7,160 nt of DNA from Candidatus Sungbacteria bacterium RIFCSPLOWO2_01_FULL_47_10 (GTDB lineage Bacteria; Patescibacteriota; Minisyncoccia; Sungbacterales; GWA2-42-14), in contig MHQO01000081.1 of assembly GCA_001820675.1 (NCBI GenBank), positions 1-7,160 of the forward strand, read 5' to 3'. A program made the translations under genes and the position numbers. The stretch's first letter is position 1. Each line of letters opens with the position of its first letter. The notes beneath the pieces were generated by a model. That model did not search any database. It was given only the letters and a program-made list of their open reading frames with translations, and had not been told where the DNA came from. Below are positions 1 to 5,985 of this stretch, piece after piece.

Positions 1-305
1 GCAACGCCTTCGGATGACTTGTGGTAAGGAGTGAAAAGCTAATCGAACGAGGAAATAGCTGGTTCTCTCCGAAATAGTTTTTGGACTAGCCTCGGATCAT
101 GCTTGACGGGAGGTAAAGCACTGGATCGTCCATAATTGCCGAAAGGCAGGTGGACGAATCAAACTCTGAATGCCCGTTCAGTTATTCCGGGAGTCAGTAC
201 GCGGGGGCTAAGCTCCGCGGTACATGAGGGGAAGAGCCCTGATCACAAACTAAGGCCCCTAAATCCATGCTCAGTGGTTAAGGTGGTGAAGTTTCTCAAA
301 CAGCA

Positions 306-348
<43 letters not shown>

Positions 349-420
349 CAGCTCACTTGTCAAGAGACTTTGCGCTAAAAATTCAACGGGGCTAAGCATG
401 GTGCCGAAGTTGTGGGTTAT

Positions 421-605
421 GTGCCTGAATTTTGGAACACGAAGTGTTCCAAGAAAGGAAAAACAAGATGAAAGACGGTGCGCGACGAAAGGTCCAGCTT
501 AACAAAGCAACGAAGGACCTGAAAATCAACGAACGCGTTAGAGGATCGCACGTCTCATGAATATCTAGCTGATCGCTTACGCGATCAGCTCCAAAATTCA
601 GGCAC
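421..605 (+). other. Intervening sequence / extended helix in 23S H45
   Basis: The E. coli-like sequence CCGAAG...TGGG breaks off near 416 and resumes at GGTAGGAGAGC near 611. The extra sequence is closed by a perfect stem, 421-436 with 590-605, continued to 416/610 with one G-T pair (21 bp). Inside are further hairpins: 434-440/444-450 (overlapping the stem end), 490-495/515-520 and a 9-bp one at 568-576/581-589. Helix 45 is one of the two classic sites of 23S intervening sequences in Salmonella, where RNase III removes the insert and leaves fragmented rRNA. The long uninterrupted stem would suit such cleavage here, but removal is an inference. No coding frame is convincing. Confidence 0.85.
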
Positions 606-1146
606 ATAGCGGTAGGAGAGCATTTCAAATGCCGTGAAGGTCGACCCGCGAGGGCGACTGGAGCGTTTGGAAGAGAGAATGTTGGCACAAGTAACCACAA
701 GACAGGTGAAAACCCTGTCCGCCGAAAACCCAAGGTTTCCTTGGCAATGACAATCATCCAAGGTTTAGTCGGCCCTAAGGCAATGGCGAAAGCCGCAGCC
801 GATGGAAGGCTGGTTAATATTCCAGCACTGTATTTTTGATCGATGGCGGGTCGGAGCGAAGTATATCAGGCGTATTATTGGATTTACGTTTGCGGTGTGA
901 GGATTGGGCGTAGGAAAATCCGCGCCCGTGGGGGAAACTCCGGATCCAAGCATTGTGAAAATCATGCGGGGCAACCCAATTGAAATCTGATAAAGCTCGC
1001 TTCCAAGAAAAGCGTCTAAGATTATCAAAAATGCAACCGTACCGGAAACCGACACAGGTGGGTTGGTCGAGTAGACCAAGGCGAACGAGTGAGTCTTCGT
1101 TAAGGAACTAGGCAAAAAAGCAGCCGTAAGTTCGCGATAAGGCTTG

Positions 1147-1312
1147 CCCTGTGCGCAGCACAGGGAAATTCTAAATTCTAATTTCTAAACTCTAAACAAA
1201 TTCAAAATTCTAAACTCAAATTTTTCCAAACATGTTTTTGGTTTTTTGAAGATCGGGATTTGTTTAGGATTTAGGATTTCGGGTTTAGGATTTTCCCGTG
1301 CTGTGCGCGGGG
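1147..1312 (+). other. Insertion / extended hairpin in 23S H63
   Basis: Between GATAAGGCTTG and GGCTGCAACAAAAGT (E. coli H63 flanks) there are about 100 more bases than in E. coli. The base is a GC-rich stem, 1147-1165 with 1294-1312, with several G-T pairs and one mismatch. Beyond it lie AT-rich arms built of the words TTCTAAA (1168-1198) and TTTAGGAT (1262-1290), which are roughly inverse complements. The structure is a long hairpin at the tip of the helix. There is no group I core and no ORF. Confidence 0.8.
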
Positions 1313-1782
1313 CTGCAACAAAAGTACCCCTGGCGACTGTTTACCAAAAACACAGGTCCCTGCTAACTCGTAAGAGGATGTATAGGGGCTGACGCCTGAC
1401 CGATGCGAGAAGGTCAAAGATTGCCGTATAGGTGTTGAGATTATATCAAGATGTTTATGCACGCGGTCTTAAGCCCTCGTCAATGTCAGCAATAACTATA
1501 ATTGTTCTAAGGTAGCGCAATTCCTTTTCGGGTAAGTTCCGAAGCGCACGAAAGGCGTAACGATCGGGGGACTGTCTCAACGAAGAGCTCGGTGAAAATA
1601 CAATGCCGGTGAAGATGCCGGTTACCTGCAGTTAGACGAAAAGACCCCGGGAGCTTTACTGTAGCTTGGTATTGGGTCTAGGTTTTTTCTGCGTAGCATA
1701 GGCGGGAGAGGTTGATCCCCGGTTTTCGGATCGGGGGGACTCGTCAGTGAAATACCGCTCTTAAAAAACTTAGATTCTAACC

Positions 1783-2066
1783 AGTTGGGAACACCGTAGT
1801 GTTCGTAAATTTCTAATTGACCTAATTGATCTAATTATTCTAATCAATAACCAGTTAGACAAATTCCAAATCACAAGTCACAAATCACAAACAAATTCAA
1901 AGGCACAAATTCGAAATTAAAAAACGTTTTGAATTTTAGCCGTTTGAATTTCGGTATTATTTGTAATTTGGTGCTTGTAATTTGTGATTTTTAAACATTG
2001 GGATTTGATTAGAAATTAGAATAATTAGAAATTGGTCATTTATGGGCTTCACGGTGAAGCCCAACT
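1783..2066 (+). other. Insertion / extended hairpin in 23S H79
   Basis: E. coli-like sequence stops after TTCTAACCAGTTGGG and resumes at CCCAACTGAGACAGTG. The closing stem is 1783-1789 with 2060-2066. Further pairing includes 1801-1810 with 2038-2047 (G-T pairs included), 1819-1822 with 2034-2037, and a perfect 14-bp block, 1831-1844 with 2015-2028. Small hairpins sit at the base (1790-1795/1800-1804 and 2044-2051/2055-2062). The inner part is A-rich words such as CAAATCACAA, mirrored by TTTGTGATTT. The whole insertion can fold as one long hairpin of about 280 nt. It has no coding frame and no intron core. Confidence 0.82.
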
Positions 2067-2107
2067 GAGACAGTGCCTGGTGGGCAGTTTGTTTGGGGCG
2101 AAACTCT

Positions 2108-3099
2108 TAGGGTGATTGATTCACTCCGTTTCAATCACAAGGGAGCTCCGCGCTTCAGTGGCTGTTGGACAGCTTCTTATCGCGGAGAATAAAATTCGGC
2201 TGTATGCTGGAACACCCGTGTATCTCCAAATACCTTGATGAAAGTCGAAAGGTAAAAATTTTGGAGTGGCATTTCGCACCATTGCGGAATCAACGGACAA
2301 TCAGCAGGCAACCGAGTGCTATACGCATTCGGGAGTCCTCAACGACTATATGCCGAATCCCACTTGATGTGGGAATGATATAGTCTGATCTTTCGGGCGA
2401 CCGAAAGTGCGGGTAAAACACCCGCAACCTAATACTATGCATTCGACAGAAATTGAAAATCAAAAGAAAAAAATTCGATTATATGATCGGCAAAGAGAAA
2501 TTATTGTAGGGACGCTTTTGGGCGATGGGCATTTGGAATCGCGTGATAACGGAAGAATATATCGTTTAAGGGTGGAACATTCTATTAATCAAAAAGAATA
2601 TGTTGATTGGATGTATAATGAACTGCACGGACTCGCGCATGCCGCACCACGCATAAAAGAGCAGGATATTTTTCCCCCGCAGGGCGGAAAGTTCAGATTT
2701 CATGGATATGGTTTTACCACATTTTCGCTCGGATTATTGCGATTTTATGGACAGCAATTTTATCGGAACGGAAGAAAGGTTGTGCCGCGGCTGATTTCAA
2801 AATTGCTTTCTCCGACAGCGCTTGCAATATGGTATCTTGATGACGGATCATTTAAATCGAATAAGCATCAAACGTATATTATCCACACATATGGGTATGC
2901 CAAATCTGATCTTCGGAAAGTTCAAAAAGCGTTGTTAAAACGCTTTGATATAGAAACAAACCTTCATCGCCAAAGAAAGAATAAAAAAATATATTGGCGA
3001 ATCTATATCGTATCGCGATCGGCAGAAAAATTCAGAAAATTGGTTGAGCCGATTATAAAGCACATACCATCTATGGGATATAAATTAGGGAACGTAATG
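2108..3099 (+). mobile_element. Group I intron (IB-like) at 23S site about 2262, with homing endonuclease
   Basis: A self-splicing intron. P1 is formed by exon CTCT (2104-2107) with guide GGAG (2142-2145), giving the required U-G pair at the splice site, and is extended by 2112-2118/2132-2138. P2 is 2146-2152/2181-2187. P3 is 2194-2200/2352-2358, P4 2206-2209/2302-2305, P5 2216-2219/2293-2296. P7 is 2344-2348/2381-2385, within TCAACGACTATA and GATATAGTC, the conserved R and S segments. P8 is 2359-2363/2369-2373. P9 is 2390-2396/2401-2407 with a GCGA tetraloop, followed by hairpin 2409-2414/2420-2425. The last base is G3099. Splicing there restores helix 81, which fixes both ends well. The endonuclease ORF lies after P9, between the core and the 3' splice site. 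The IB subclass is inferred from P7 joining P3 without P7.1/P7.2. Confidence 0.9.
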
Positions 3100-3111
3100 C
3101 CCAAAGAGTAA
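2437..3111 (+). CDS. LAGLIDADG homing endonuclease, I-SceI-like (intron-encoded)
   Basis: A 224-residue DNA endonuclease that would cut intronless 23S alleles and drive copying of the intron. It is a single-chain protein with two LAGLIDADG helices: IVGTLLGDG at residues 23-31 and LAIWYLDDG at 129-137. The likely catalytic acids are D30 and D136. The spacing of motifs, the SRD-G-Y stretch after the first motif and the YKL-N ending match the yeast I-SceI type (the LAGLIDADG_2 family). Length is about that of I-SceI (235). The frame stays open to a GTG at 2407, but that codon lies in intron helix P9, so ATG 2437 is chosen. No clear Shine-Dalgarno precedes it. The frame is intact, with no internal stop. 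Its last three sense codons (P-K-E) and the stop lie in the 3' exon, so the stop is lost from the excised intron. Confidence 0.92.
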   Translation: MHSTEIENQKKKIRLYDRQREIIVGTLLGDGHLESRDNGRIYRLRVEHSINQKEYVDWMYNELHGLAHAAPRIKEQDIFPPQGGKFRFHGYGFTTFSLGLLRFYGQQFYRNGRKVVPRLISKLLSPTALAIWYLDDGSFKSNKHQTYIIHTYGYAKSDLRKVQKALLKRFDIETNLHRQRKNKKIYWRIYIVSRSAEKFRKLVEPIIKHIPSMGYKLGNVMPKE

Positions 3112-3240
3112 CGGAGAGGCCTAAAGGTCGGCTTAGGACGAATGGAAACCGTCCGTGACGCGTAAAGGCAAAAGCCGGCTTGACTTCGAGACGGACATGT
3201 CGAGAAGGTACGAAAGTAGAGCTTAGTGATCCGATGGCCA

Positions 3241-3332
3241 TAGTACTAGATTGTAGATTGTGGAGAGTAGATTGTAGTTTACTACTTTCTACCCACTACA
3301 TTCTACGTTCTGATACTTCTTACTAGAACAAG
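3241..3332 (+). other. Insertion / extended hairpin in 23S H88
   Basis: Between GTGATCCGATGGCC and GGCCAAAGCTCAACGG, E. coli has under 25 bases and this gene about 90. The insert is made of the word AGATTGTAG in the left arm (3248-3278) and imperfect complements such as CTACATTCTACGTTCT in the right arm (3281-3312). It folds as a hairpin on the helix tip, with the flanking TGGCC/GGCCA pairing preserved. Boundaries are approximate. It contains no ORF and no group I core. Confidence 0.75.
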
Positions 3333-3338
3333 GCCAAA

Positions 3339-3379
<41 letters not shown>

Positions 3380-3643
3380 GCTTCCAAGAGTCCATATCGA
3401 CGAAGCGGATCGGCACCTTAAACATATCGGGGTGCTATGCCAGTAATGGCATACCTGGGAATATTTGGAGAATATTCCAAAATAAAAATCTCGCTTATAT
3501 CGGTGAAATCCTGTTGAATTTTGAACCAAATTTGACAGGATAATACCGAGGGAAGTTATTTAATTAAATATTTATGACCTTGTTGAATAATATAAGCTTG
3601 CTTAAAGTCTTAATTCAATAAAGATAAATGTTTATTAGTAAAT

Positions 3644-3835
3644 ATGGAAAGAGAAAAATTAGAAGTAGGAATAAAAATGGAGCAACAAAAAGCGGCAATC
3701 GGAGAATCGCTTGAGCAAGCGTTGGCTAAATTTCGCAGCGAAGCTCATACATATTCTGAAGAAGAGTTAGACTCACTTGAGAATACAGTCGCTCATCTTG
3801 AAGAGCAGTTAAAAGCTCCACGTCTTCCATAAATT
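3644..3835 (+). CDS. Small charged helical protein encoded in the L2500 intron, unknown function
   Basis: A 62-residue ORF in the P6 extension of the second group I intron, the kind of position where introns carry endonuclease genes. It has no LAGLIDADG, GIY-YIG or HNH motif. The protein is rich in E, K, Q, A and L, with heptad-like leucines (S-L-E-Q-A-L-A-K-F at about 22-30; S-L-E-N-T-V-A-H-L-E-E-Q-L at about 44-56), so a helical hairpin or short coiled coil is likely. There is no recognisable Shine-Dalgarno before ATG 3644, and the same frame has a stop 33 bases upstream, so no longer form exists. Codon choice looks like that of a real gene, not random AT-rich sequence. It may be a free-standing small gene captured by the intron, or a chance frame. 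I do not recognise the family. Confidence 0.45.
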
Positions 3836-3971
3836 AACCCCGTAGAGACTTTAATCTGAAGCATTCAGATTAGGATTCCGGTAAAAACCGGAATAATACG
3901 CGAGCCCCTAATTCCGCTATTAGCGGAACGGGTGAAGATATAGTCCATGCCTCTGGTAACAGAGGAAGTCG

Positions 3972-4047
3972 TTTTCGTATTCGCAATTTGTAGATTCGCA
4001 TGCAATTCGCATCGGATTGGCATCATAGTGCGAGCGAAGCGAACATA
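3972..4047 (+). repeat. ATTCGCA-word repeat tail of the L2500 intron
   Basis: After the P9 hairpin and AAGTCG, where a compact group I intron would be expected to end, about 75 bases remain. They contain ATTCGCA three times (near 3979, 3994 and 4005), separated by ATTTGTAG and TGCA, then GTGCGAGCGAAGCGAACATA. The words resemble the ATTCGTA/AATACGAA stretch in the 23S-5S spacer. I infer a repeat element inserted near the 3' end of the intron; no target duplication is clear. Confidence 0.5.
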
Positions 4048-4262
4048 CGATGTCGGCTCAACTTAGCGCGGGGCTGGAGAAGGTCCCAAGCGTTTGGCTG
4101 TTCGCCAATTAAAAAGTTACGCGAGCTGGGTTCAAACCGTCGTGAGACAGGTTGGTCTCCTATCTACTGCAGGCGTCGATACTTGAAGGGAGTCGTCCTT
4201 TGTACGAGAGGATCAGGATGAACGAACCTCTGGTCTGCCGGCTGTTCTGCCAAGGGCACCGT

Positions 4263-4316
<54 letters not shown>

Positions 4317-4452
4317 CCCCTAAGATAAGGTATCATTAAGATTCGTCGGAGATGACGACGTTGATAGGCCGCAGGTGGAAGCGCAGTAATGCGTTGAGCC
4401 AAGCGGTACTAATAAATCGATATTACCTGCTCTATACTAAGTTTTGGAATGA

Positions 4453-4528
4453 GTAATCGCAAATGTGCGGATTTTGTTAAATACGAATTACGAATAATTT
4501 TTTTCAACGATATTCGTATTGCGATTAC
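4453..4528 (+). repeat. Long inverted repeat just downstream of 23S rRNA
   Basis: GTAATCGC at 4453-4460 pairs with GCGATTAC at 4521-4528, and AATACGAAT at 4480-4488 pairs with ATTCGTATT at 4512-4520. The right arms are contiguous, and the left arms are split by a 19-base bulge. A second possible hairpin, CGCA/TGCG at 4458-4461/4466-4469, competes with it. The element could be a processing signal for the 23S 3' end or a dispersed palindromic repeat. There is no run of T typical of a terminator on the 3' side. Confidence 0.55.
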
Positions 4529-4540
4529 CGCAAAAAATGT

Positions 4541-4750
4541 ATGCACAATGAAGAGATTCGACAATCGGCGGGAGGCGAGACTGAATTGAGTGAGGCAGAT
4601 TTGACGCGTCTTATTGAGGAACAGGAAAAAAATTTGCAGCAAATGAGAAGAGAGCCGTGGCCTTCCGAGGTATTTGATCGCGAAGAAGCGGGTTTGCGTA
4701 AACTTCAAGCCCGACTTCATGAAATTCGTTCACTGAAGAAAGCGGCTTGA
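4541..4750 (+). CDS. Small charged helical protein in the 23S-5S spacer, unknown function
   Basis: A 69-residue ORF on the same strand as the rRNAs and probably on the same transcript. Residues 17-36 and 45-66 are strongly helical and charged (LSEADLTRLIEEQEKNLQQM, then a region ending RLHEIRSLKK), separated by a PWP turn. This suggests a helical hairpin. There is no signal peptide or membrane segment. No Shine-Dalgarno precedes ATG 4541. TTG 4586, nine to ten bases after GGGAGG, is a credible alternative start and would give 54 residues. Other frames in the region look like noise. It is similar in style, though not clearly in sequence, to the intron ORF at 3644 and the next ORF. I do not recognise a family. 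Confidence 0.5.
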   Translation: MHNEEIRQSAGGETELSEADLTRLIEEQEKNLQQMRREPWPSEVFDREEAGLRKLQARLHEIRSLKKAA

Positions 4751-4805
4751 TTTTTCCGCAGAACCCGACAGGCGTTTCGCCGAAGGTTTTTGCGCAAAGG
4801 TGAGT

Positions 4806-5006
4806 ATGGACATTCATGAGAACAATTTTGAAGACGGCATTGACGTGCAGGAAATAATGAATGAGACGCGAATGAATTCGCTTGAGCTTGTAAAAGAGCT
4901 TGGCGCAGCTACAGAAGGAAATTTTAGAGGGATTTCTGAAAAAAAGCTTGAAGCTCTGAATAAGGCCGTTCGCGCCGTTCGTGAGCTTCTTAGAATGCCG
5001 AAATAA
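4806..5006 (+). CDS. Small acidic/helical protein in the 23S-5S spacer, unknown function
   Basis: A 66-residue protein. ATG 4806 is preferred over GTG 4800 because the GTG overlaps AAAGGTGAG (4796-4804), which matches the anti-Shine-Dalgarno sequence. The N-terminal third is acidic (residues 1-20), the middle carries a short L-E-L-V-K-E-L-G helix, and the C-terminal third (K-L-E-A-L-N-K-A-V-R-A-V-R-E-L-L) is an amphipathic basic helix. There is no signal peptide and no known motif. It starts 55 bases after the previous ORF and ends only 20 bases before the mature 5S, so its stop region abuts the 5S processing stem. Co-transcription with rRNA is an inference from strand and spacing. Function unknown. 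Confidence 0.55.
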   Translation: MDIHENNFEDGIDVQEIMNETRMNSLELVKELGAATEGNFRGISEKKLEALNKAVRAVRELLRMPK

Positions 5007-5009
5007 CTT

Positions 5010-5162
5010 TTTTCAAAATTTTGATTTGCCGGTATTTAATTAAAGTGTGCCCTACCTCTTCCCATTCCGAACAGAGAAGTAAAAGCACTTTAATCCGATG
5101 ATACTCGGATCCAATCCGATCCCGGGAAAGTAGGATACGCCGGCATATCAAAATTTTGAAAA
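5010..5162 (+). repeat. Perfect 16-bp inverted repeat flanking 5S rRNA
   Basis: Bases 5010-5025 are the exact reverse complement of 5147-5162. They lie immediately outside helix I of 5S, so precursor RNA would form one nearly continuous stem of about 23 bp. Such stems around bacterial 5S serve as processing sites for endonucleases such as RNase E, or RNase M5 in other lineages. Each arm also contains TCAAAATTTTGA, which is a palindrome itself. Confidence 0.75.
5027..5146 (+). rRNA. rrf: 5S ribosomal RNA
   Basis: About 120 nt, the normal length. Helix I is TGCCGG at 5027-5032 with CCGGCA at 5140-5145. The conserved inner segment CCCATTCCGAACAGAGAAGTAAAAG (loop B/helix III/loop C) is clear at about 5060-5084, and the 3' half has the usual GGGAAAGTAGGATACGCC. 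It lies about 595 bases after 23S on the same strand, the standard bacterial order. The ends are estimated from helix I and could shift by one or two bases. Confidence 0.93.
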
Positions 5163-5280
5163 TGAATACAGTAAGATTTAAAAACATGATTCATATTTAT
5201 TCCATGGTACATAGTGTCAAAAGAACCGCGCGGGGACGCGACTGTTTTGTATTTGCCGTGGAAATTGTATTTTATAGAGG

Positions 5281-5320
5281 CGGATAAACGCGGATAATTA
5301 CGCTGATATGCGCTGAAAAT
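5281..5320 (+). repeat. Four phased degenerate 10-nt repeats
   Basis: CGGATAAACG, CGGATAATTA, CGCTGATATG and CGCTGAAAAT follow one another without gaps. All start with CG and share GATA or TGA at fixed places. They lie in the 5163-5388 gap between 5S and the acetyltransferase gene, where I see no ORF or RNA gene. Degenerate GCGGATAA/CGCTGAT strings of this type recur between genes of several uncultured bacterial groups (from memory). Confidence 0.55.
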
Positions 5321-5330
5321 TTTGAAACAC

Positions 5331-5360
5331 AATTCCCGCGGCAAATCCCGCGGGAATTTT
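5331..5360 (+). terminator. Likely terminator of the rRNA operon
   Basis: AATTCCCGCGG (5331-5341) pairs perfectly with CCGCGGGAATT (5348-5358) around a six-base loop and ends in TTTT. The stem is GC-rich and sits between 5S and the next gene. The T run is short (5357-5360), so termination may be incomplete or the hairpin may serve another purpose. Confidence 0.6.
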
Positions 5361-5378
5361 AGTTTCGTTCTTTAAAAA

Positions 5379-5385
5379 AGGAGGA
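5379..5385 (+). promoter_or_regulatory. Strong Shine-Dalgarno of the acetyltransferase gene
   Basis: AAGGAGGA lies four to five bases before ATG 5389 and fixes that start. It is the best ribosome binding site in the window, in contrast to the intron and spacer ORFs. Confidence 0.85.
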
Positions 5386-5388
5386 GAA

Positions 5389-5946
5389 ATGCTAACAGGT
5401 AAAAAAGTTGTTCTACGCCCGGTTGACATCGAAAAAGATTTTGAACGTTGCCTTGGGTGGATCAATGATCGCGATGTAATACACTATTTGGGAAAGCAAT
5501 TGAAACCGGTTATAAAAGAAAAAGAGCGTGAATTGCTTCGAAAGATCGCAACCAATGAATCAAGCGTTGTTTTTGCGATTGAAACCCGCGAAGGGACGCA
5601 TATCGGCCTGACCGGACTCCATGACATAAACCATTTTGACGGAACTGCGGTTACCGGCACCCTGATCGGAGATAAGAAGTATTGGGGCAGAGGATACGGG
5701 ACGGACGCAAAAATGCTTCTGCTTTGGTATGCGTTTACCGTGCTGAATCTTCGGCGTATTAATTCGCGCGTGATTGAATTTAACAAACGGAGTTTGAACT
5801 GCCAGTTGAAATGCGGCTATAAAGTCGAGGGAGTAATGAAAAAAGAAGTATATAAAAATGGCTCCTATTATGATCTGGTTTGCCTTGCGGTGTTTCGCCG
5901 CGGCTGGATGAAACGCTGGCGGCAGTATATGAAAAAGAGCGATTAA
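5389..5946 (+). CDS. GNAT N-acetyltransferase, RimJ/RimL type
   Basis: A 185-residue enzyme predicted to move an acetyl group from acetyl-CoA to an amino group. RimJ and RimL acetylate ribosomal protein N-termini, but relatives act on many small molecules, so the substrate is open. The N-terminus (K-K-V-V-L-R-P-V, 5-12) is the usual first strand, followed by the D-x-W-I-N-D region. The acetyl-CoA loop is W-G-R-G-Y-G-T-D at 99-106 (Q/R-x-x-G-x-G/A motif A), with its helix to about 120. The F-N-K-R-S segment (131-135) and C-G-Y-K-V-E-G (142-148) are the standard motif B. Length is normal and the frame intact. A stretch of basic residues (R-R-G-W-M-K-R-W-R) closes the protein. The gene stands alone between two hairpins, so it is probably monocistronic. 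No clear -10/-35 pair was found upstream. Confidence 0.93.
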   Translation: MLTGKKVVLRPVDIEKDFERCLGWINDRDVIHYLGKQLKPVIKEKERELLRKIATNESSVVFAIETREGTHIGLTGLHDINHFDGTAVTGTLIGDKKYWGRGYGTDAKMLLLWYAFTVLNLRRINSRVIEFNKRSLNCQLKCGYKVEGVMKKEVYKNGSYYDLVCLAVFRRGWMKRWRQYMKKSD

Positions 5947-5960
5947 ATTCGCTCTTTTTA
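5932..5960. terminator. Bidirectional terminator between convergent genes
   Basis: AAAAAGAGCGA (5932-5942) pairs with TCGCTCTTTTT (5949-5959), loop TTAAAT. The T run on the plus strand and the A run on the left arm let it work for transcripts from both sides. It includes the last codons and the stop of the acetyltransferase gene and lies 26 bases from the stop of the minus-strand gene. Confidence 0.8.
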
Positions 5961-5985
5961 TTTACGTTTTGACCTATTCCCGCCA

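Larger units (their letters stand above)
3419..4047 (+). ncRNA. Group I intron (IA-like) at 23S site about 2500
   Basis: P1 pairs exon GCACCT (3413-3418) with guide GGGTGC (3430-3435), with a U-G pair at the splice site. P10 can pair exon CGATG (4048-4052) with TATCG (3425-3429) directly next to it, which supports joining CCT to CGATG. P2 hairpins are 3436-3441/3448-3453 and 3456-3463/3469-3476. P3 is 3490-3494/3900-3904, P4 3501-3504/3545-3548, P5 3508-3514/3535-3541. P7 is 3847-3850/3942-3945. P7.1 (3852-3858/3866-3872) and P7.2 (3875-3881/3888-3894) mark it as IA-like. P8 is 3912-3917/3923-3928, and P9 is 3950-3955/3960-3965 with a GTAA tetraloop. A 62-codon ORF fills the P6 region. The 3' tail after P9 is unusually long and repeat-rich, and the last base appears to be A. 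The site lies in the peptidyl transferase loop, so splicing must be efficient. Confidence 0.85.

Noticed and set aside
1166..2040. CRISPR array, because of recurring short words in the H63 and H79 inserts
   Set aside because: Units are degenerate, of varied length, not separated by spacers, and arranged as inverse-complement arms of hairpins.
2165..2383. Plus-strand frame of 72 codons
   Set aside because: It coincides with group I helices P2 to P7; base pairing explains the sequence.
2407..2436. GTG start giving a 234-residue endonuclease
   Set aside because: The extra codons are the P9 and following hairpin of the ribozyme, and similarity to I-SceI begins after ATG 2437.
4762..4795. Terminator between the two spacer ORFs (AACC..GGTT with inner GGCG/CGCC, then T run)
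   Set aside because: The stem is short and interrupted, and 5S downstream must be transcribed; too weak to list.
4433..5026. tRNA gene in the 23S-5S spacer
   Set aside because: No cloverleaf or GTTCGAATC-like T-arm was found on either strand.
5250..5280. Promoter with TTGCCG and TATAGA before the acetyltransferase gene
   Set aside because: The spacing is about 14-15 bases and both boxes are poor matches, and a terminator-like hairpin lies between it and the gene.
4409..5344. Minus-strand frames 4409-4720, 4611-4817, 4990-5187 and 5090-5344
   Set aside because: They are antisense to the 23S end, the small spacer genes or 5S, with low-complexity or hydrophobic shadow translations and no start signals.
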